A DNA stretch of 64,000 nt from Nostoc sp. JL33 (lineage in GTDB: Bacteria > Cyanobacteriota > Cyanobacteriia > Cyanobacteriales > Nostocaceae): positions 30,140 to 94,139 of the forward strand of contig NZ_JABXKP010000097.1 of assembly GCF_017114985.1 (NCBI RefSeq). Direction: 5' to 3'. The notes below the pieces were generated by a model. It was not told where the DNA came from. It saw only the letters and a program-made list of their open reading frames with translations, and ran no database searches. The position numbers and the translations under genes are program-made. Every line of letters begins with the position of its first letter. The first letter of the stretch is position 1. Shown one piece after another: positions 33,154 to 41,674 of the stretch.

Positions 33154-34293
33154 GTGGTTTTATTAAAAGGCTTTGAGATAGAGATATACACTGGCACGCC
33201 TCAAGGTGAAATCGTCGGTCTCTCCGACAAAATTGTTGCAGATTTGGATGGATTTATGCGGGAGCCAGATAGCCGCAATGTCGAATACATAACCCAACCA
33301 TCCCCTAATTACGATAATTTATTGTGTGCCTTGCTGCGTCCCCGGCGAGAGTTGCGAAACTACCTCAATCACTTGGGCGATTACACCCTAATACCGGGGA
33401 GTACTTTATCTTTGGGTGGAGGCGATCGCTTTCTACGTTCCGATCCAGCAAACCCTTATCATGACTACATTGAGAACACCTACGGGACGAAAGTAGTCAC
33501 CGCCAGCGTACATATTAATGTCGGCATCAGCGACCCAGAAGTATTAATGCGGGCGTGTCGGGTAATCCGTATGGAAGCACCTCTATTTCTCGCCCTCAGC
33601 GCCTCATCTCCCTTCCTGGATGGCAAAGCTACTGGCTATCACTCCACGCGTTGGGGACTCTTTCCGCAAACGCCTAGCCATGTACCGTTATTTGCCAGCC
33701 ACGCCGATCATATCCAGTGGGTGGAAGATCAACTCGCTGCTGGAACCATGCAAAATATACGACATTTATGGGCATCAGTGCGACCAAATGGCGATCGCCG
33801 TCCCTATGACTTGAATCGCTTAGAATTGCGAATATGCGATTTAGTCACAGATCCCATTGCCTTGCTGGCGATTAGTGCCTTATTAGAAGCGCGTTTGTTG
33901 CAAATAATCGAAAATCCTAGCATTGATCCGTTAACTCAAAGTAGCTTCTCTGCTGAAGAACTCGTCACCCTGACTGCTGAGAATGAAGCTGCTGCTGCTG
34001 TTGGTAGTCTCGATGCTCATTTGAAGCATTGGCAAGATGGCAGAAGCATCCTAGCCAGAGATTGGATTGCTCAAATGTACCAAGACGTTTGGGCGATCGC
34101 CAAACAACAAGGCTTTAGCTGTTTCCTTTCCCCTTTGCAGAAAATCCTTCGCGAAGGCAATGAAGCTCAACAGTGGTTGCAATTACACGCAGTCGGTTTT
34201 GATAGCCAGCGCGTCATCGCTCAGGCTATTGTCGCCACTCAAGAGCGCGAAACAGAACTCGAAGAAAAATTGTGTTCGTCCCTGCTGGCCTAA
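33154..34293 (+). CDS. gshA: Glutamate-cysteine ligase, cyanobacterial type
   Basis: This is the first enzyme of glutathione synthesis, joining Glu and Cys with ATP. The 379-residue protein begins at GTG 33154 (MVLLKGFEIEIYTGTPQGEI), with GAGGAG ten bases before; no ATG is available near. Recognisable parts are KGFEIEIYTG, SRNVEYITQPSPNYDNLL, PGSTLSLGGGDRF, YIENTYGTKVVTASVHINVG (substrate-binding strand) and RLELRICDLVTDPI. These define the cyanobacterial GshA family, distinct from the E. coli enzyme. No gshB is adjacent. Confidence 0.93.
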   Translation: MVLLKGFEIEIYTGTPQGEIVGLSDKIVADLDGFMREPDSRNVEYITQPSPNYDNLLCALLRPRRELRNYLNHLGDYTLIPGSTLSLGGGDRFLRSDPANPYHDYIENTYGTKVVTASVHINVGISDPEVLMRACRVIRMEAPLFLALSASSPFLDGKATGYHSTRWGLFPQTPSHVPLFASHADHIQWVEDQLAAGTMQNIRHLWASVRPNGDRRPYDLNRLELRICDLVTDPIALLAISALLEARLLQIIENPSIDPLTQSSFSAEELVTLTAENEAAAAVGSLDAHLKHWQDGRSILARDWIAQMYQDVWAIAKQQGFSCFLSPLQKILREGNEAQQWLQLHAVGFDSQRVIAQAIVATQERETELEEKLCSSLLA

Positions 34294-34314
34294 TTGAAGA
34301 GGTATTGGGCATTG

Positions 34315-34454
34315 CAATACTGCTCGGTTAAGGTGCATAGTTATTGGAAGGAGATCCCCCTTAGTCCCCCGATAAATTGGGGGAAAAGAAGGCATTTTTA
34401 GCCCTCCAATTTATCGCGGGGTTGGGGGGATCGACTTTTAACCGAGCAGTATTG
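34315..34454. mobile_element. MITE-like element with CAATAC...GTATTG ends (copy D)
   Basis: This 140-bp element has ends CAATACTGCTCGGTTAA and TTAACCGAGCAGTATTG, perfect inverted repeats over 17 bp. The inside holds a long imperfect palindrome around CCCCGATAAATTGGGGG and CCAATTTATCGCGGGG. Flanking sequences do not match, so no target duplication remains or one side has been rearranged. It has no coding capacity. Confidence 0.75.
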
Positions 34455-34496
34455 GCTCCCGATGAGCAACTGGCGTGGATTTAGGGGGATCTAAAA

Positions 34497-34632
34497 CAAT
34501 ACGGTTCGGATAAGGTTTTTTGATCACACGCCGCTAATCGTAAAGACGCGATAAATCGCCGTCTTTACAATAATCAGTCCAATGCAAGAGACGGCGATTT
34601 ATCGCGTCTCTTGCCTTAACCGAACCGTATTG
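34497..34632. mobile_element. MITE-like element with CAATAC...GTATTG ends (copy B)
   Basis: This 136-bp element has ends CAATACGGTTCGGATAAGG and CCTTAACCGAACCGTATTG. It is flanked by an exact 10-bp duplication GGATCTAAAA at 34487-34496 and 34633-34642. Two internal palindromes (TAAAGACGCGATAAATCGCC and its partner) make a long hairpin. It lies 42 bp after copy D. Confidence 0.88.
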
Positions 34633-34768
34633 GGATCTAAAACGTTTTTATACCGACCAGAGGACTTTTAAAACATCCTCTAAGTACAAAGTAATTTTAT
34701 TTGCAGTAAACATACTGTTTTAGAGGATAATTCATCTTTATGAGATATCTCATAAAGATTACTAGCAT

Positions 34769-35011
34769 TTTTTTCAACAAGCCTTGGTAATTGCAGAGGA
34801 AATCAAAAAACTTGATTATTAAGTCAGAAGTCTGCAACATATTGTTAATGCTTACAACTATAAATTAAAAAATTATCGAGAAGCACTGAATTATTATCAG
34901 CTAGCAAAGCTAGCTGCGCGAGAAATTAAAGACCAAATCATTGAATCACAGCTTTTAAATCAATACGCTTGGGTTAGCGCCAAAAACCTGCTAGGGGGGA
35001 TCTCGATATAA
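34769..35011 (+). pseudogene. TPR-type protein remnant
   Basis: From 34772 the frame reads FQQALVIAEEIKKLDY, hits TAA, then continues VRSLQHIVNAYNYKLKNY and REALNYYQLAKLAAREIKDQ to a stop at 35009-35011. The YREAL.YY..AL pattern is that of tetratricopeptide repeats of the multi-repeat CHAT/TPR type common in Nostoc. One in-frame stop and lack of flanking coding sequence show it is dead. The segment near 34961 (CAATACGCTTGGGTTAGC) resembles the end of the CAATAC element family but may be chance. Confidence 0.65.
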
Positions 35012-35254
35012 CCGTAGACTTTTCAAACATCCTCTTAACGCCAAAGATACGCTCTTAAAAGTAAAGCTATTACTAATAGCTATCAAGCTTGTAACGCATT
35101 TTAATTAAAAAGAATCTCAATAGATTTCTATAATTTAAAACATTATCGAGATAATTAATTCTTACTGCGTAAGAGTTCGATACATTTTCTTTGTATTTAT
35201 TTGTGTTTGGAGTTATACATTAGAAGCCATAGAACTTGATGTGATAAATTATCT

Positions 35255-36160
35255 ATGACTTACGATAACCGCGCCGAAGTGCGAAAGGTTTTAATTATTA
35301 CCCTACTGCTCAACCTGTTTGTAATGGGATTGAAAGCAGTTGTGGGCTACTGGACAGGTTCTTTGAGTTTGCAAGCTGATGCCTTGCATAGTGTGACAGA
35401 TAGCGCCAACAACGTTTTAGGATTAATTGCGAGTAAATTTTCTTCTCCACAACCCGATCGCGAGCATCCCTATGGACACAGCAAGTTTGAAGCAGTAGGA
35501 GCTTTAGGAATTGCCTCATTTTTAGGAATAGCCTGTTTTGAAATTCTGCAAGGAGCCATCGAACGAATTCTCAAAGGTGGTGGTGAACATGTGAAAATAT
35601 CGCCACCTGAGTTGTGGTTATTACTAATTGTGCTGGGCGTGAATATTTTTGTGGCCTTTTACGAACGTAGTGTGGGTAGGCGGGTAGGTAGCTCAATTCT
35701 GATCGCTGACGCGACACATACTATGAGCGATATTTGGGTAACTATCTCTGTAATTGGCGGCTTGATAGGAGTTTGGCTAGGTTATCAATGGATGGATTTG
35801 GTGTTAGCTTTTCCTGTCGCCTTGTTGGTATTTTGGAGTGGCTGGTCAGTTTTAAAAGAGAATTTGCCTTGGCTTGTGGATCAAATGGCGATCGCACCAG
35901 AAGCAATACATGCGATCGCTACTTCTGTTCCAGGTGTAATTAACTGTCATGATATTGCCTCTCGCGGTGTTCTTGGTCGTCAAGTGTTCATTGAAATGCA
36001 TTTAATAGTAGATGCACCAGACGTAGAAACCGCCCATCACATCACCGAAGAAGTAGAAAGCCGATTAGAAGAACGGTTCCGTCCAGTGAGGATTTTAATT
36101 CACGTCGAGCCACCAGCATATAAGTCTGAGCAAATTAGCTTTGAAACTGGAGCAAAATAG
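35255..36160 (+). CDS. Cation diffusion facilitator (CDF) transporter
   Basis: This is a 301-residue proton-coupled exporter of Zn, Fe, Co or similar divalent ions. About six helices are visible. The transport site is ADALHSVTD in helix 2 and the matching ADATHTMSD in helix 5, i.e. HxxxD in both. The loop DREHPYGHSKFEAVGAL is the conserved linker. A C-terminal cytoplasmic metal-sensing domain contains VPGVINCHDIASRGVLG and FIEMHLIVDAP and ends VRILIHVEPP. The HxxxD plus HxxxD pair suggests Zn/Fe specificity rather than Mn. It starts at ATG 35255 and appears monocistronic. Confidence 0.92.
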   Translation: MTYDNRAEVRKVLIITLLLNLFVMGLKAVVGYWTGSLSLQADALHSVTDSANNVLGLIASKFSSPQPDREHPYGHSKFEAVGALGIASFLGIACFEILQGAIERILKGGGEHVKISPPELWLLLIVLGVNIFVAFYERSVGRRVGSSILIADATHTMSDIWVTISVIGGLIGVWLGYQWMDLVLAFPVALLVFWSGWSVLKENLPWLVDQMAIAPEAIHAIATSVPGVINCHDIASRGVLGRQVFIEMHLIVDAPDVETAHHITEEVESRLEERFRPVRILIHVEPPAYKSEQISFETGAK

Positions 36161-36389
36161 TCTAAGCAATTCCAAATCACGCCCTGTTCTGTAAAGCAGC
36201 GTCTTTTAGCGGATGAAACAGTTCTGCCTTTAAAAACTTGTTATTACCAACATTTTTTTCATAAACCAACACCTCACCAAAAATGATGTTGTAGAACCTT
36301 GATTTCTTCGTTTAACAAATATGATCAGGAATATGAGAAAAGATCAGGGAAATAACAAATAACGAGCGACAAATGACTGCATCTTTGTG

Positions 36390-36791
36390 TTAAATCTGAT
36401 CAGGAGCAACCAAATTTGCGACGATCGCAACTAGTTCTCCTGGATCAACTGGTTTAGCCACATGAGTCTGAAAGCCCGCTTCCAGGGCACGCCTACGATA
36501 CTCGCTATCGCCATAGGCAGTTAAGGCGATAGCGGGAAGTTTTGCCCAAATCTCAGGCTTCAGCGCCCGGATCTTGCGGATGAGGGTGTAGCCATCTTCA
36601 CCAGGCATAGCAATATCACAAATCAAGACATCTGGTTGCAACTCAGGTAGTACTTTCAATGCTACTGCTGCCGATCCAACCCCCATGACGGTGGCTCCAT
36701 CAGCTTCCAACACGGTACTAATGTAAAAGCGGCTATCCTCATCATCATCAACTACGAGGATGTTTAAGCCAGCAAGGGGAACAGGTTCCAT
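36390..36791 (-). CDS. Single-domain response regulator (CheY-like)
   Basis: This is a 133-residue receiver domain without an output domain. The acidic pocket is VVDDDEDS (Asp15-17), the phospho-acceptor is Asp59 in DVLICDIAMPGEDGY, and the switch residues are Thr91 (ALTAYG) and Lys113 (HVAKPVD). Such regulators in cyanobacteria often act in phosphorelays with hybrid kinases, or are cut-down tails of them. No kinase gene is adjacent in this window, so the partner is unknown. Confidence 0.9.
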   Translation of the reverse strand: MEPVPLAGLNILVVDDDEDSRFYISTVLEADGATVMGVGSAAVALKVLPELQPDVLICDIAMPGEDGYTLIRKIRALKPEIWAKLPAIALTAYGDSEYRRRALEAGFQTHVAKPVDPGELVAIVANLVAPDQI

Positions 36792-37092
36792 AACATCTCC
36801 ATTAACGTTGATAAAATGAAACTTATTTCTAATCAGCTGCTTGTTTTTTTCTCTATAACCACACCATTGTTAATTTTACTGCGATCGCGCCTATTTTCCT
36901 AGACAATAACTCAAGAAAGCCCAGTCATTATCGAATTTGTAGCTAATTGTTCGCTAGCATTTCTAATTATTGACTTGATAAAATTCTCTTGGTGTTGAAA
37001 TTTCTTTACATTGAAAAATTAACTTTCAGGAATAGTTGGAATTCAATAATAATCTTGCTAATTACTGACTGCTTTATCAGAAATTTGGGTTT

Positions 37093-37307
37093 AATAGGAC
37101 TTACGCATTGACAAGAAATACCAAATATAAATCAAGGTTAAAAACCATATCTTTCGTAAGGGCACAGCATTGCTGTGCCCCTACAGCATGATCTATTTAC
37201 GTAGTTTACCGCCGTAGGCATCGCAGGATAATTAAGAAAAGCCTGAAAACTTCCTCAAGATGGTTAATTCACATCACGATGCATTTGTACAGTGCGTAAG
37301 TCCTATT
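37093..37307. mobile_element. Element with GGACTTACGCA ends (copy 1)
   Basis: This 215-bp element has perfect 15-bp inverted ends AATAGGACTTACGCA and TGCGTAAGTCCTATT. It contains a strong inner hairpin (GGGCACAGCATTGCTGTGCC) and a piece of the CGATGCCTACGGCGG repeat. It has no coding capacity. Relatives are at 49871-49943 and 61879-61969. Confidence 0.8.
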
Positions 37308-37359
37308 TAAATCCCCCTGTGAACGCGAAGAGCGTGCCGTAGACAAAAGGTCTTTAATT

Positions 37360-37463
37360 CAATACGCTTGCGTTAAGGATTTTTGGTATTGATTTTAGGT
37401 ATGTAGAGACTAGCAATTGCAACGTCTCTTGCATTGGATTTGGGGCTTAACCAAAGCGTATTG
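37360..37463. mobile_element. MITE-like element with CAATAC...GTATTG ends (copy C)
   Basis: This 104-bp element has ends CAATACGCTTGCGTTAAG and CTTAACCAAAGCGTATTG. It is flanked by GTCTTTAATT (37350-37359) and GTATTTAATT (37464-37473), a 10-bp duplication with one change. It has no coding capacity. Confidence 0.8.
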
Positions 37464-37645
37464 GTATTTAATTTTTAATTTTTAATTTTTAATTCTCAGT
37501 CCCTTAGTAAACTGAAAGTCAAAAAAATAGACAATGCCGAGGTTTAAAACGAGTTAGGTCGGCATTGCCATTTTGAAATACAGCCGGAGGGTCAGGAAGC
37601 AGGAGTCAGAAGTAAACTAGGCTGTATAGTCAACTCAAAACTTGA

Positions 37646-39265
37646 TTATTCCCATTCAATGGTTCCAGGCGGCTTAGAGGTGATGTCATAAACCACCCGA
37701 TTTACCCCTTTCACCTCATTTACAATCCGAGTGGAAATCACTTCCAGGACATCGTAAGGCACTCTCGCCCAATCAGCAGTCATACCATCTTCACTGGTCA
37801 CAATCCGCAAAACAATTGGGTAAGCATAAGTCCGTTGATCTCCCATAACGCCAACACTACGAACTGGCAGCAATACAGCAAATGCTTGCCAGAAATCATG
37901 ATACATACCGCGTTGGTTAATTTCTTGCCGCACAATCAAATCGGCATCGCGCAAAATGTTTAACCGCTCAGATGTGACTTCCCCCAGGATGCGAATTGCC
38001 AAACCAGGCCCAGGAAAAGGTTGCCGTTGGACAATTTCTTCTGGTAAACCAATGGAACGCCCAACTTTGCGGACTTCATCTTTAAATAGTTTCCGCAGTG
38101 GTTCCACCAATTTAAATCTTAGGTCTTTGGGCAAACCGCCAACATTGTGATGACTCTTAATTTTCACCGCTACCCGTTCGCCAGTTTGCGGATCAACGTT
38201 GGTGTCAGCAGATTCGATCACATCTGGATAAAGAGTCCCTTGAGCGAGATAGTCAAAGTGACCGAGGCGCTTGGATGTTTCCTCAAATACACTGATAAAT
38301 TCGTGTCCAATGCGGCGGCGTTTTTCTTCAGGATCTGTGATATCAGCAACTCTAGCTAAAAAGCGATCGCGAGCATTAACATACTCTACAGGAATGTGAA
38401 ACTGCTCTTGAAACAGCTTTACTAATCGCTCTGGCTCATACTTTCGCATAAAGCCTTGATCGATAAACACACAAGTCAGTTGGTCACCAATGGCTTTATA
38501 CAACAAAAAGGCCAGCGTAGAAGAATCCACTCCACCAGACAGCGCCAACAGCACCCGCTTGGGTCCGACTCTGGCGCGAATTTCTCGAATTGCGTCTTCG
38601 ACAAAAGCCGATGTTGTCCAAGTAGGTTCGCAATCGCAGATGTGATAAACAAAATTACGGATTAATGCTAAACCGCCAATAGAATGCACCACCTCTGGAT
38701 GAAACTGAACGCCGTAAAGTTTCCTTTCGTGGTCGGCGATCGCAGCACAAGGAGTATTTTCTGTATGTGCCAACAATTCAAACCCTGATGGCATTTGGGT
38801 AACTGAGTCTCCATGACTCATCCACATGGTGGTGCCATCTTCAACGTTAGTGAGCAAATGTGTGGGATCATCAATATATAATAATGCTTTGCCGTATTCA
38901 CCTCGATCGGCCTTTGCCACTTCCCCACCGAGTTGGTTAACCATCAGTTGCATCCCATAGCAAACACCCAAGATGGGTATTCCCAAATTCCAGATTTCTG
39001 GGTCACAATGGGGAGCGTTATCACCATAAACCGAACTTGGGCCACCAGAGAAGATGATTCCCTTAGGATTGAGTTGGCGCAAATGTGCAGAAGTAGTACG
39101 ATAGGACAAAACTTCAGAATATACTTGAGTCTCGCGGATGCGACGGGCAATCAGCTCAGAATATTGAGAGCCAAAATCTAGAATTACAATCAATTGACGA
39201 TCAAGCCGCCCAAAATTTTCCAATGTTTGGGGCGCTTGTTCTGTTGGTATCACCGCTGTATTCAT
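37646..39265 (-). CDS. guaA: GMP synthase (glutamine-hydrolysing)
   Basis: GuaA aminates XMP to GMP, using ammonia cut from glutamine. The 539-residue protein has an N-terminal class I glutaminase (DFGSQYSELIARRIRE, the nucleophile Cys in GVCYGMQLMVN, the His-Glu pair in YGVQFHPEVVHS). It is followed by an ATP pyrophosphatase domain with the P-loop LALSGGVDSSTLAF, and a C-terminal dimerisation domain ending VVYDITSKPPGTIEWE. It is complete and of normal length. It lies downstream of cbiD on the same strand with a 224-bp gap, so separate transcription is likely. No purine riboswitch is recognisable in that gap. Confidence 0.97.
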   Translation of the reverse strand: MNTAVIPTEQAPQTLENFGRLDRQLIVILDFGSQYSELIARRIRETQVYSEVLSYRTTSAHLRQLNPKGIIFSGGPSSVYGDNAPHCDPEIWNLGIPILGVCYGMQLMVNQLGGEVAKADRGEYGKALLYIDDPTHLLTNVEDGTTMWMSHGDSVTQMPSGFELLAHTENTPCAAIADHERKLYGVQFHPEVVHSIGGLALIRNFVYHICDCEPTWTTSAFVEDAIREIRARVGPKRVLLALSGGVDSSTLAFLLYKAIGDQLTCVFIDQGFMRKYEPERLVKLFQEQFHIPVEYVNARDRFLARVADITDPEEKRRRIGHEFISVFEETSKRLGHFDYLAQGTLYPDVIESADTNVDPQTGERVAVKIKSHHNVGGLPKDLRFKLVEPLRKLFKDEVRKVGRSIGLPEEIVQRQPFPGPGLAIRILGEVTSERLNILRDADLIVRQEINQRGMYHDFWQAFAVLLPVRSVGVMGDQRTYAYPIVLRIVTSEDGMTADWARVPYDVLEVISTRIVNEVKGVNRVVYDITSKPPGTIEWE

Positions 39266-39489
39266 GACGGGAGAGTTATCTCTGTTAAGGGTAGATGCTT
39301 TGTGGTCTATGCTGATGCTATTATTCAGCCTGGGCAGGCTGATAATGGTATAGAGAGCCTTTACAAACGCGAGTTTATGTGCGTTTGTCTAGTCCCTGAG
39401 TCGGAGATGGTATTAAAACGATAAACTTATCCGAGAGTGGTTAATTAAAAGACTATTTATTTGGATTGTTTACGATTATTCATAATAAA

Positions 39490-40605
39490 TTAACATAATT
39501 TTCCCATCAACAGACGAGCAGTTTTACTCTTGACAATAATTTGGCGATCGCGATCAAAGAGGATAGAGCCACAGACAGTTACTCCTGTACCCCTTTGGCT
39601 ATGGCTTTGGATGTATTCTTGAGAACGAACATCGATAGTTTGGGCGATCGCACTGTAAACTTGATTTACCCAATCACTACCAGTTGCAGCATCTAGCAAT
39701 TTTAGGTATGTTAGTGCGGCTTCGGCGGTTGCACTGTTAAAAACAGCTTGGATATCTGGTAATTTTAAACCTGCGATCGCACAGTGGGCTGCCAAAATTT
39801 CTCGCCGTCCATCAGCCAAGTAGTGATGGGTGTGAAAAATCCCCCCGGCTAGTTTCATCAGCTTACCGTGATAGCCAAATAATAAGATTTCTTTCACACC
39901 CAGCAGATCAGCTTCTACTAACATTGGGCCGATCCAGTTAGCAGTTTTGACCAATTGTTCAGGATTAATCCCTAGTTTACGCGCTAAATCTAGGCCATTC
40001 TCTCCGATACAGAATACTAAACTCTCAAAACGACTGGCTTTATTTTGTAATTGGGCCCGAAAAACTGCAAGCTGATCTGGTGTACTCAAAGGTTGAGAAA
40101 TGCCTGTTGTGCCTAAAAGGGAAAGTCCTTCAACCACACCAAAAGCAGAATTTGAAGTGCGAACAGCGAGCGATCGCCCTTCGGGTAGAATAATCGTCAC
40201 CGTGATTTTTTCCCCAGGTGCTAGCATCCGTTGCAAATTCTCTTGCAAAAGCCTTTGAGCATAAGCATAAATAGCTGGCTTGTCGTCAGCATTCATCTGT
40301 CTGCCAATTCCTTCCCCACCTTTAATAATTACAGCATCATCACCCTGTTCTCGCCATTCCACCAGCGCCCAAACCGGTGTATCTTTAGTCAAATCGAGAT
40401 TATCACCAGGATCGCTGCGAGCGATCGCTAAAGCCGTACTTTCAGATAGTCCTGCTACCTGTTCAATGGGGATTTCTGCGATTTGAGCGGGTTCAATCAA
40501 ATCTATAGATGCTAAAGTTAGGGGTTGGCGATCGCGTAACCAGTGTAAAGCTGCAACAGCAGCAGCACAGGCAAAGACGGGAAGTGTGTATCCAGAACGG
40601 GACAT
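39490..40605 (-). CDS. cbiD: Cobalt-precorrin-5B (C1)-methyltransferase
   Basis: CbiD methylates C1 of the corrin ring in the anaerobic cobalamin (or pseudocobalamin) pathway. The 371-residue protein starts RSGYTLPVFACAAAVAALHW, the family opening. It has IIKGGEGIGR, the Gly/Pro-rich EGRSLAVRTSNSAFGVVEGLSLLGTTGI, the FCIGENGLDLAR segment and a conserved FGYHGKLMKLAGGIFHTHHY. The family lacks a classic SAM-motif fold. No other cob/cbi genes are in the window, and I see no cobalamin riboswitch upstream (the upstream DNA is an island repeat). Confidence 0.95.
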   Translation of the reverse strand: MSRSGYTLPVFACAAAVAALHWLRDRQPLTLASIDLIEPAQIAEIPIEQVAGLSESTALAIARSDPGDNLDLTKDTPVWALVEWREQGDDAVIIKGGEGIGRQMNADDKPAIYAYAQRLLQENLQRMLAPGEKITVTIILPEGRSLAVRTSNSAFGVVEGLSLLGTTGISQPLSTPDQLAVFRAQLQNKASRFESLVFCIGENGLDLARKLGINPEQLVKTANWIGPMLVEADLLGVKEILLFGYHGKLMKLAGGIFHTHHYLADGRREILAAHCAIAGLKLPDIQAVFNSATAEAALTYLKLLDAATGSDWVNQVYSAIAQTIDVRSQEYIQSHSQRGTGVTVCGSILFDRDRQIIVKSKTARLLMGKLC

Positions 40606-40630
40606 TTTGTAAATTTAAAAGTTAAAATAA

Positions 40631-40823
40631 TTCTTCAAAATTGTACTTTTACTCTTAAGCAAGCTACGCGCAGCGTCTCATAGAGAAGACAGTTTCAGAC
40701 GGCAATTTAGACCTCAACTGTAGCTTGCTTCCTTCAGGGTAACGTTCCTGGTCAGGGGATGTAAGCAAGGTTAAACTCAGCACCAGCGGCTTTCATGCAT
40801 CGGCTGCATTGGGGTTGTTAGGC
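40631..40823 (-). repeat. Island repeat G, copy 1
   Basis: This follows the 76-codon gene on the minus strand. It shares with 41478-41648 the blocks ACAGTTTCAGACGGCAATTT, GGGTAACGTTCCTGGTCAG and GGATGTAAGCAA. It ends in CTGCATTGGGGTTGTTAGGC, where GTTAGGC fits the attC core GTTRRRY and includes the gene's stop codon. Confidence 0.7.
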
Positions 40824-41048
40824 TGTGTCCCCGTCTGTGATTTGTGGCATAGACTCAATTAGTGCCCTGAGTACCTTATTGACCGATTCTGGTGTCGTAA
40901 AAACTTGAGCTACATCTTCATCTAGAACCACAACTTTTAGCAGTTGCTTTCTTCTACTTTGAGCAGCAAAGCGGTTGGGCTTCGCCTTTTCATAATCAAA
41001 GTGGTACTCAGCTAGAAGCTCATTTTTTCCCCAATTGTGGTTTAACAT
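40818..41048 (-). CDS. Small protein of the TA island, 76 aa (antitoxin-like)
   Basis: I chose ATG 41046-41048 (MLNHNWGKNELLAEYHFDYEK); a longer hydrophobic extension in the same frame is less likely. The opening KNELLAEYHFDYEKAKPNRF resembles the Met/Leu-xEYDFs front of small antitoxin-like proteins. The remainder (LLKVVVLDEDVAQVF...VNKVLRALIESMPQI) also suits that class. It overlaps the 3' end of the upstream 132-aa gene by 29 bp. Its stop codon lies within an attC-like end. Function is not established. Confidence 0.6.
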   Translation of the reverse strand: MLNHNWGKNELLAEYHFDYEKAKPNRFAAQSRRKQLLKVVVLDEDVAQVFTTPESVNKVLRALIESMPQITDGDTA

Positions 41049-41418
41049 CAGCCTTAGTAATAACGTCAATACAATCATTGTCTGTAACAATAAAGTAATG
41101 AACCACATCCCTAGTTTTCAACATTCCGCAAGATTCATCTACTAACTCCTCCACAATATCTGAATTGGACACCACATATACTGTTTCCTCCATTGGTAGA
41201 GGCAAGTGCTGGAGTTGCTTGAGCCTGCGCCCTTCATCTATAACGCGATACACTTCTGTATATGCGAACTTCACTGTGATAGTTTGATTTGGATTATAAA
41301 AAATGAGGTCTATTTCCAGACCATCATCACTATCTTTAAGCAACTCCACATCACTATGTTTTTTTGGGAAAGCTCCGATCTGCCAAGGTTTGTAAGACTG
41401 ATGTTGAGTTCTATCCAC
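41020..41418 (-). CDS. Hypothetical protein of the TA island, 132 aa
   Basis: The start appears to be GTG 41416-41418 (MDRTQHQSYKPWQIGAFPKK) with GAGG upstream; no ATG is available. The protein is acidic and mixed alpha/beta with DGLEIDLIFYNPNQTITVKF and a C-terminal HYFIVTDNDCIDVITKAD. I do not recognise the family. It overlaps the following small gene by 29 bp, so the two are translated together. Copies of repeat G lie on both sides, giving a two-gene cassette. A toxin role is a guess from arrangement only. Confidence 0.55.
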   Translation of the reverse strand: MDRTQHQSYKPWQIGAFPKKHSDVELLKDSDDGLEIDLIFYNPNQTITVKFAYTEVYRVIDEGRRLKQLQHLPLPMEETVYVVSNSDIVEELVDESCGMLKTRDVVHYFIVTDNDCIDVITKADVKPQLGKK

Positions 41419-41477
41419 TTTGCTGAAACCTCACATAACCCCACCCTGTTTGATTGAGAATTATGATGTCTAAAGAA

Positions 41478-41648
41478 TTCTTCAAAATTGTTCCTTGCGC
41501 GTCTCGTAGAGAAGACAGTTTCAGACGGCAATTTAGACCCATCTGTAGCTTGCTTTCTTCAGGGTAACGTTCCTGGTCAGCGGATGTAAGCAATATTAAA
41601 CTCAACACTAAGAACTCTCTTCATTCGGCTGCAACGGACTTGTTAGAC
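41478..41648 (-). repeat. Island repeat G, copy 2
   Basis: This lies downstream (minus strand) of the 158-aa membrane gene. It has the same blocks as copy 1, and ends GGCTGCAACGGACTTGTTAG plus AC. GTTAGAC fits the GTTRRRY core. A GTTGAGT candidate for the opposite attC box lies 40 bp inside. Confidence 0.7.
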
Positions 41649-41674
41649 CTCTGCCAAAAATTATAAACTCTTTT

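Larger units (their letters stand above)
34294..35254. other. 960-bp repeat-rich gap
   Basis: It holds two CAATAC-ended elements (34315-34454 and 34497-34632) and a dead TPR gene (34769-35011). The pseudogene is flanked by short direct repeats of ACTTTTNAAACATCCTCT (34660-34680 and 35016-35034). The last 200 bp before the cation transporter are AT-rich and presumably carry its promoter. Confidence 0.7.
36792..37645. other. 850-bp gap with two mobile-type elements
   Basis: It holds the GGACTTACGCA-ended element at 37093-37307 and the CAATAC-ended element at 37360-37463. The GGGCACAGCA/TGCTGTGCCC hairpin near 37150-37172 lies inside the first. No gene is seen. Confidence 0.7.

Noticed and set aside
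34957..34978. Left end of another CAATAC element in the TPR remnant
   Set aside because: It matches the ends only in part, no partner end follows, and the bases also make sense as TPR coding sequence (NQYAWVSA).
39194..39424. Plus-strand frame over the start of guaA and the guaA-cbiD gap
   Set aside because: Mostly antisense to the conserved GuaA glutaminase domain; the free part (VVYADAIIQPGQ...) has no start and no recognisable family.
39266..39489. Purine or cobalamin riboswitch near guaA/cbiD
   Set aside because: No recognisable conserved core in either upstream region.
41310..41608. Further small frames in the TA island
   Set aside because: They are antisense or frame-shifted readings of the 132-aa gene and of repeat G copy 2.
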